This document shows, in pieces, positions 7,913 through 12,633 of a stretch of DNA of 12,633 nucleotides. Location of the stretch: positions 1-12,633 of the forward strand of contig JAFLJV010000206.1 of the NCBI GenBank assembly GCA_022712845.1, written 5' to 3'. The number at the start of each line of letters is the position of its first letter. Within the stretch, counting starts at the first letter, position 1. Under the pieces are notes generated by a model. It worked only from the letters and a program-made list of their open reading frames with translations, had not been told where the DNA came from and made no database searches. The DNA comes from Sulfurimonas sp. (GTDB lineage: Bacteria > Campylobacterota > Campylobacteria > Campylobacterales > Sulfurimonadaceae). The translations under genes were made by a program, and so were the position numbers.

Positions 7913-9301
7913 ATGATTCGCTCTTTAATCTTATTATTTGTAATTGTTTTATCACTTCATGCTCTTAGTGATAAAGAGATTTTAAAAAGAGCTGATGGTT
8001 ATATGAAAACAGGAACTCAACTTAATGAATTTCGTGCATATAATGATTATAAAAAACTTTATATTAAATCTGTAGTAAATAATAATATCAATCTTAGAAG
8101 AGATGCCTTAAAAGGTATAGTTAGAAGTGCAAATAAACTTAAAATAGATGTTACTCTATATGAAAAAGAACTTAACAAAATATCTAAAAAAGCCTCATAT
8201 CATAAGCCAATACAAAAAACAAAAAAGACAAATAAACAACCTCAAAAAATTCAAATTAAATCATCTCATAAATTAGATGCTACTAGATGGGAAGGTTCTA
8301 AATTAATTTTAAAATTTGATAAAAAACTTAGAGGTAGCCAAATTAATTATTTTACACTTTATAATCCTAAAAAAAGAAGCTATAGGTATGTTTTTGATGT
8401 AGATTCTTCAATGCTTACAAAATCAAAAAATTTAAGAAGAAATGGTATTAATAGAATTAAACTAGCTCAATATAAACCAGATATTTTAAGATTAGTCATT
8501 GAAAATAGTTCAAAAATAAAAATTAGTTTTAAAGTAGAATATTCTAGTTTAGTAATAGATATAAAAACAAATAAAAAAGTAAGTGTAGTTAAAAAAGTAG
8601 TTTCACTAAAAAGAGTAAGTAAATCAAAAATAATAGTTATAGATGCAGGTCATGGCGGAAGAGATCCTGGTGCAGTTGGTTATAAAAAATATAGAGAAAA
8701 AGTAATAACTTTTAAAATTGCAAAAGAGTTAAAAAAGATTTTAAAATTTCGTGGTTACAAAGTTTACATGACAAGAGAAAGTGATAAATATATTAAACTT
8801 AGTGATAGAACAAAATTCGCAAATAGAAAAAAAGCAGATATATTTATTAGTATTCATGCTAATGCAGTTGATAAAAAAAATGCACATAAAGTTTATGGTG
8901 TTGAAACATATTTTCTCTCTCCATCACGCTCCGATAGAGCTAAGAGGGTTGCCGCAAAAGAAAACTCTGCTGATATAAGTGAGATGAATAAATATGGGAA
9001 AAATATTTTTTTAAATCTTTTGAACCATCATAATATATTAGCATCAAATAAATTGGCAATTGATTTACAAAGAGGAATGTTGGGGTCTTTAAATAAAAGA
9101 TATAAAGGTGTAAAAGATGGTGGAGTTCGTGAAGGACCATTTTGGGTGTTAGTAGGAGCACAAATGCCATCAGTTTTAGTTGAAGTTGGATTTATATCTA
9201 ATCCAAAAGAAGCAAAAAGATTAGTCAATAGTAAATATAGAAAAACATTGGCAAAAGGTCTGGCAAATGGAATAGAGAGATATTTTGCTAATAGTAAATA
9301 A
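7913..9301 (+). CDS. Secreted N-acetylmuramoyl-L-alanine amidase with AMIN domain (AmiA/AmiC family)
   Basis: This zinc amidase cuts the peptide from N-acetylmuramic acid in peptidoglycan and acts in the periplasm, usually for daughter-cell separation. A hydrophobic signal peptide (IRSLILLFVIVLSLHALS) begins at residue 2. A helical N-terminal part and a very lysine-rich linker (about 90–117) follow, then an AMIN targeting domain (about 122–217) and Amidase_3 (about 238–460). The zinc ligands are H247 in DAGHGG, E262 in YREK and H315 in SIHANA, with catalytic E424 in LVEVGF. All are intact. The start is uncertain by one codon: GTG at 7910 directly precedes ATG at 7913, and AAGG at 7895–7898 is spaced somewhat better for the GTG. 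It ends the plus-strand string and converges on the minus-strand DHH gene. Confidence 0.93.
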   Translation: MIRSLILLFVIVLSLHALSDKEILKRADGYMKTGTQLNEFRAYNDYKKLYIKSVVNNNINLRRDALKGIVRSANKLKIDVTLYEKELNKISKKASYHKPIQKTKKTNKQPQKIQIKSSHKLDATRWEGSKLILKFDKKLRGSQINYFTLYNPKKRSYRYVFDVDSSMLTKSKNLRRNGINRIKLAQYKPDILRLVIENSSKIKISFKVEYSSLVIDIKTNKKVSVVKKVVSLKRVSKSKIIVIDAGHGGRDPGAVGYKKYREKVITFKIAKELKKILKFRGYKVYMTRESDKYIKLSDRTKFANRKKADIFISIHANAVDKKNAHKVYGVETYFLSPSRSDRAKRVAAKENSADISEMNKYGKNIFLNLLNHHNILASNKLAIDLQRGMLGSLNKRYKGVKDGGVREGPFWVLVGAQMPSVLVEVGFISNPKEAKRLVNSKYRKTLAKGLANGIERYFANSK

Positions 9302-9351
9302 TTTCTCTATTTAAAATACTTAGAATAGATATAGTATTAAATCTCTTTTTT
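9271..9351 (+). terminator. Possible weak terminator region between convergent genes
   Basis: An 11-bp stem with one G-U pair (9271–9281 with 9301–9311, 19-base loop) spans the amidase stop codon. A second, AT-rich 6-bp stem (9315–9320 with 9333–9338) is followed by six Ts at 9346–9351. The stems are weak by GC content, so this is only a plausible end point for the plus-strand transcript. On the minus strand there is no comparable T run after either stem. Confidence 0.3.
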
Positions 9352-10416
9352 ATAGTCTAAATTACCAGCAATAGCTTCTTTATCATTTATGATTTTTTCT
9401 ATTTGTTGTTTAACTTTATCGTATCTGTATTGCTCTTTAAATCCAATTATACGACCACCAGCAGCATTAGGATGTCCACCACCATTAGCCCACTCTTTTG
9501 AAATTTGTGCAACATTAACTTTATTGTTTGCTCTTAGGCTCATTGTTCCACGATAGCTAACATCAACTATAAAATCATACTCAGGATAAGCAATTAAAAA
9601 TCCATTACCAACTATAGAAGTGTTGCCAACTCCATAACTTAAATAACCTTTATAACCTTTATAGTATATTGTTTTTTCATTTTTAGCTTGACCAAGAAGT
9701 TTAACTATAAACTCTGTTGCTAAATTATCTAAAGTGTTGTTTTTATCTTTCTTGAAAAACTCTTTTTTTAGTTTATGTATATTTTCATCTAAGAGTATTG
9801 GAGCATTTTCTTCATCTAAAAATTTTGTAGCTTCTAAAAGGAGTGAAGTTTTATATTCATTATCTACATCAGCGAACATAACTTTATTTAGTTCTCTTGA
9901 TTCTGTAATAAGACGCATACAAACTTTTCCATACTCAAAGTTATCTTTTTCTTGCATTTTCCATAAATCAACAGCATTTACAATATTTACAAACTTATTC
10001 ATCCATGTTGGTTCATTAAGCTCAAAATGCTCTTTTGCATAGTCATAAGTTATTTTTGTTGCACATCTTAATGTATCAAGAAAGTACCAATCATATTTAT
10101 TTGCACTATCTTCACCACTTCCATGATGGTCAAGTAGAGTAAGAGTTATTTCCCCTTTAGCTTCATTTAATTTATTCACTTCATTATTTAACCATCTTGA
10201 TTCATCTGCAGTAAGATTTAAGTCTGTAATTAAAATTGTTGCTTTAGTATTGTTTTTTCTAATATTTTCTAAAATCATATCAAGTTTTTGTTTTACTTCT
10301 GCACCATAATTGGCGTTGTAATTAAATAACTTATAAGGAGTATATTTCATTATTAATTGGCAACTATAGCCATCAAGGTCAGTGTGTGATAAGTGGTAAA
10401 TTGTTTTATTATTCAT
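9337..10416 (-). CDS. DHH/DHHA1 family phosphoesterase (NrnA-like)
   Basis: This is a manganese-type phosphoesterase that probably degrades very short RNAs and/or pAp in the cytoplasm. The substrate is inferred from family only. The 359 residues carry all DHH metal motifs: H11-x-D13-x-D15-G in SHTDLDG, D65 in LITDLNL, D96-H97-H98 in LLDHHGSG, and D150 in NAVDLW. The C-terminal DHHA1 domain has the nucleic-acid/substrate loop GGGHPNAAGG at 312–321. It is somewhat longer than typical NrnA, with a charged middle helix (about 185–230) linking the domains. The ATG has AAGGAA five bases upstream and lies 14 bases after the flhA stop, so it is co-transcribed with flhA. I recall the same pairing in Helicobacter pylori (HP1041–HP1042). 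A role beyond RNA turnover cannot be judged from sequence. Confidence 0.88.
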   Translation of the reverse strand: MNNKTIYHLSHTDLDGYSCQLIMKYTPYKLFNYNANYGAEVKQKLDMILENIRKNNTKATILITDLNLTADESRWLNNEVNKLNEAKGEITLTLLDHHGSGEDSANKYDWYFLDTLRCATKITYDYAKEHFELNEPTWMNKFVNIVNAVDLWKMQEKDNFEYGKVCMRLITESRELNKVMFADVDNEYKTSLLLEATKFLDEENAPILLDENIHKLKKEFFKKDKNNTLDNLATEFIVKLLGQAKNEKTIYYKGYKGYLSYGVGNTSIVGNGFLIAYPEYDFIVDVSYRGTMSLRANNKVNVAQISKEWANGGGHPNAAGGRIIGFKEQYRYDKVKQQIEKIINDKEAIAGNLDYKKEI

Positions 10417-10430
10417 TATATTTCCTTAGT

Positions 10431-12602
10431 TTATTGTGGCTCAGTTATTGAGATAGATCCCATAACTTCAAAAGTTGCACTTGAGTCAATCTCAGCATGT
10501 GATAGTGTTATAACATCAAGAGAGAATCTTTCTAATATCTCTGCTACTCCTCGTCTAAGTGCAGGGTCAACAATAACTACAACTGGTGAAACACCTTTTT
10601 GTAATAATTCTGCTGCTTTTGTACTTGTTGCTTGGATAAGTGAATTTATCTCTGCTACATTAAGTAAAAGTGTTTTTGTACCATCTTGATCTTGAGATTT
10701 TTCAAGCATTAGTTGTTCAGAAGATGTATCAAAGGTTAGTAGCCTTATAACTCCATCTTCTCCAGCATACATCTGAGTGATAATACGTGATAACTTCGCT
10801 CGTACCTGTTCGGTTATTATGTCAACATTTTTTGTAAATTCTGCAATATCAGCAATAGTCTCTAATATAGTTAACATATCTTTAAGAGGAATTTTTTCAT
10901 GAAGAAGAGATTTTAATATTCTTTGAATTAAGCCAATAGAAGCAACTTTCATAACATCATCTATTATAACAGGGAAGTCATCTTTAATTTTGTCAATTAG
11001 AATTTGTACTTCTTGACGTGTTAATAGATCTTCAGCATTTTTCTTAACAAGTTCACTCATATGTGTAGATATAACTGTAGCAGGATCAACAACAGTATAT
11101 CCATTGATAATTGCATCTTCTTTTTGTTCAGCAAAAATCCACATAGCATCAAGTCCAAAGGCAGGCTCTTTTGTAGATTCTCCAGTGATCTCACCAGTAG
11201 CCATACCACTATCCATCGCTAAAAATTTATCAGGAATAATGGTTCCATTTCCAATTGAGATACCTTTTAAGAGAATTTGATACTCCTGTGGTTGAAGATG
11301 CAAGTTGTCTCTAATCCTCACTTGCGGCATTAAAAAACCAAAATCTGATGCAATCTTTCGTCTCATTGAACGAATACGTTCTAGTAAGTCACCACCTTGT
11401 GACTTGTCTGCTAAACGTATGAGTTGGTATCCAAGGGTAAGCTCAAGCATTTCAACTTTAAGTATATCTTCGAGTGCTTTTTCTTCCTCTTTGGCTATCT
11501 CTTCATTAGATTTTTCTGGCTTCATCGCTTCTTTTTCTTGTACCTCTTTAGACTTATTTGAAAGTACTTCATTTACATCAAGTATGCTAAGTTCACCTCT
11601 TTCATATTTATATATAGACCAACCAAGAAGAGCAAACATGATACCTACAAATCCCATAGATGCAGTTGGTAAACCAGGAATCAGAGCAAAAAGAATCATA
11701 ATAAAACCAACTATCATCATGATTTTTGCATTTCCCATCATCTGGTTAATGGCACCATCTGCAAAGTTGTCACCCTCTCCTGAACTACGAGTAATCATAA
11801 TACCAGTAGCAGTTGAGATAATCAATGCTGGAATTTGACCAACTAAACCATCACCAATAGTAAGAAGTGTAAATGTTGATGCACTATCACCAACTGTCAT
11901 ATCATGTTGAAATACACCAATTAAAAAACCACCAATAATATTGATGAGCGTAATGATAATACTAGCAATTGCATCACCTTTTACAAATTTAGAAGAACCA
12001 TCCATCGCTCCATAAAAATTTGCATCTTGAAGAATTTCAGCACGTCTGGATTTAGCTTCAGCATCATCAATAAGCCCAGCATTCAAATCAGCATCAACTG
12101 CCATCTGCTTTCCAGGCATAGAATCAAGTGTAAAACGAGCAGCAACTTCTGCAACTCTTGTGGAACCTTTTGTAATTACCATAAAATTTATAAGAACTAA
12201 AATTGAAAAAACTATAATACCAATTACATAATTACCACCAACAACAAAGTCTCCAAAACTACTAATAATACTACTAACATTTTCAGGACCTTCATGTCCA
12301 TGACTAAGAATCATTCTTGTGGTAGCAATATTTAGTGATAATCTAAAAAGAGTGAGTATAAGTATAAGTGTTGGAAAGGTTGTTAAATCAGTTGGTTTTG
12401 GTACATATAAAGATATTAGTAATATTAAAACTGCTAAAGCCATAGAGACAGTTAATAGTACATCCAACATCCCAGATGGGAGAGGAACAATAATAATAGC
12501 CAATATTGCCATTACAAAAATAACTACACTTAAATCTTTTTGTCCTAATAAAAAGTTTAAAGATATACCAATTTGTTGTTTTAGAGTTAATTTTTTTGCC
12601 AA
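10431..12602 (-). CDS. flhA: Flagellar biosynthesis protein FlhA (type III export gate)
   Basis: FlhA is the large membrane component of the flagellar protein export gate. It couples proton flow to export and docks chaperone–substrate complexes. The 723 residues show an N-terminal membrane region (about 22–335) with roughly eight hydrophobic helices. The FHIPEP-family signature is RVAEVAARFTLDSMPGKQMAVD at 149–170 (two residues unlisted here at most vary), and DGSSKFVKGDAIA places D210 at the position of the proton-relay Asp (D208 in Salmonella). A strongly charged linker (about 344–380) leads to the cytoplasmic substrate-docking domain. Length and architecture are normal. The start is TTG at 12602: an in-frame TAG lies four codons upstream and no ATG or GTG lies between. 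AGAG at 12610–12613 is seven bases away. The DHH gene follows 14 bases downstream. Confidence 0.97.
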   Translation of the reverse strand: MAKKLTLKQQIGISLNFLLGQKDLSVVIFVMAILAIIIVPLPSGMLDVLLTVSMALAVLILLISLYVPKPTDLTTFPTLILILTLFRLSLNIATTRMILSHGHEGPENVSSIISSFGDFVVGGNYVIGIIVFSILVLINFMVITKGSTRVAEVAARFTLDSMPGKQMAVDADLNAGLIDDAEAKSRRAEILQDANFYGAMDGSSKFVKGDAIASIIITLINIIGGFLIGVFQHDMTVGDSASTFTLLTIGDGLVGQIPALIISTATGIMITRSSGEGDNFADGAINQMMGNAKIMMIVGFIMILFALIPGLPTASMGFVGIMFALLGWSIYKYERGELSILDVNEVLSNKSKEVQEKEAMKPEKSNEEIAKEEEKALEDILKVEMLELTLGYQLIRLADKSQGGDLLERIRSMRRKIASDFGFLMPQVRIRDNLHLQPQEYQILLKGISIGNGTIIPDKFLAMDSGMATGEITGESTKEPAFGLDAMWIFAEQKEDAIINGYTVVDPATVISTHMSELVKKNAEDLLTRQEVQILIDKIKDDFPVIIDDVMKVASIGLIQRILKSLLHEKIPLKDMLTILETIADIAEFTKNVDIITEQVRAKLSRIITQMYAGEDGVIRLLTFDTSSEQLMLEKSQDQDGTKTLLLNVAEINSLIQATSTKAAELLQKGVSPVVVIVDPALRRGVAEILERFSLDVITLSHAEIDSSATFEVMGSISITEPQ

Positions 12603-12606
12603 GTGA

Positions 12607-12633
12607 TTACTCTAACAAATCTTTTAATGTAAA
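12607..12633 (-). CDS. 3' end of the gene upstream of flhA, possibly an Rrf2-family regulator
   Basis: Read on the minus strand from the right edge, the frame gives FTLKDLLE and then TAA, ending four bases before the flhA TTG. The LxDLL-type ending resembles the C-termini of Rrf2 transcription regulators. I recall an Rrf2-family gene between rpsO and flhA in Campylobacter jejuni. Eight codons are far too few for proof. The tight spacing is also what an operon partner of flhA would show. Confidence 0.4.
   Translation of the reverse strand, partial: FTLKDLLE

Noticed and set aside
9645..9662. Tandem 9-bp repeat AACCTTTAT
   Set aside because: It has only two copies and simply encodes KGYKGY in the DHH protein. 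There is no array or mobile-element context.
10393..10689. Plus-strand open frame across the flhA–DHH junction
   Set aside because: It is antisense to two well-supported genes and has no recognisable motif or ribosome binding site.
11305..11838. Plus-strand 177-codon open frame within flhA
   Set aside because: It mirrors the flhA coding strand, with serine/isoleucine-rich shadow composition and no family signature.
12319..12606. Plus-strand open frame opposite the flhA start
   Set aside because: It lies antisense to the conserved FlhA membrane region, so it is most likely a shadow frame.

Overview
The window is about 12.6 kb of AT-rich, densely coding bacterial chromosome. The largest gap between genes is 77 bases. 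It looks like Campylobacterota (formerly Epsilonproteobacteria), probably a free-living, motile, Sulfurimonas- or Arcobacter-like organism. Three things suggest this: the order pyrH–rpoZ–spoT–tyrS–(nitronate monooxygenase-like)–amidase, which I recall from the Campylobacter jejuni chromosome; the flhA–DHH phosphoesterase pair, which I recall from Helicobacter pylori; and a near-consensus TATAAT box with no recognisable -35 element. The genus is a guess.

Region 1 (1–2412, plus strand) is nitrate assimilation. The left edge cuts a molybdopterin oxidoreductase of the assimilatory nitrate reductase type, of which only the C-terminal cofactor-binding domain is present. It is followed by a siroheme/4Fe-4S nitrite reductase of the NirA class. 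Together they would reduce nitrate to nitrite and then to ammonium.

Region 2 (2445–9301, plus strand) is a tight housekeeping gene string with a good -10 box in front: UMP kinase (pyrH), RNA polymerase omega (rpoZ), the bifunctional ppGpp synthetase/hydrolase (spoT), tyrosyl-tRNA synthetase (tyrS), an FMN-dependent nitronate monooxygenase-family enzyme of unknown substrate, and a secreted AMIN-domain N-acetylmuramoyl-L-alanine amidase. Gaps are 28 bases or less and tyrS overlaps the next gene by one base, so co-transcription and partial translational coupling are likely. The string combines nucleotide supply, transcription, the stringent response, translation and cell-wall splitting.

Region 3 (9337–12633, minus strand) converges on region 2. 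Read in its own direction it holds the last codons of an upstream gene (possibly an Rrf2-family regulator), then flhA (flagellar type III export gate), then a DHH/DHHA1 phosphoesterase of the NrnA-like class.

No rRNA, tRNA, CRISPR array, insertion sequence, phage gene or defence system is visible. I found no convincing new multi-gene system. The points worth a second look are a C-terminal extension on the nitrite reductase and its active-site residue pattern, a 14-bp perfect palindrome across the pyrH promoter, a cysteine cluster in the nitronate monooxygenase-like protein, TTG starts on both spoT and flhA, an omega subunit without the MAR-type N-terminus, and the DHH phosphoesterase linked to flhA.
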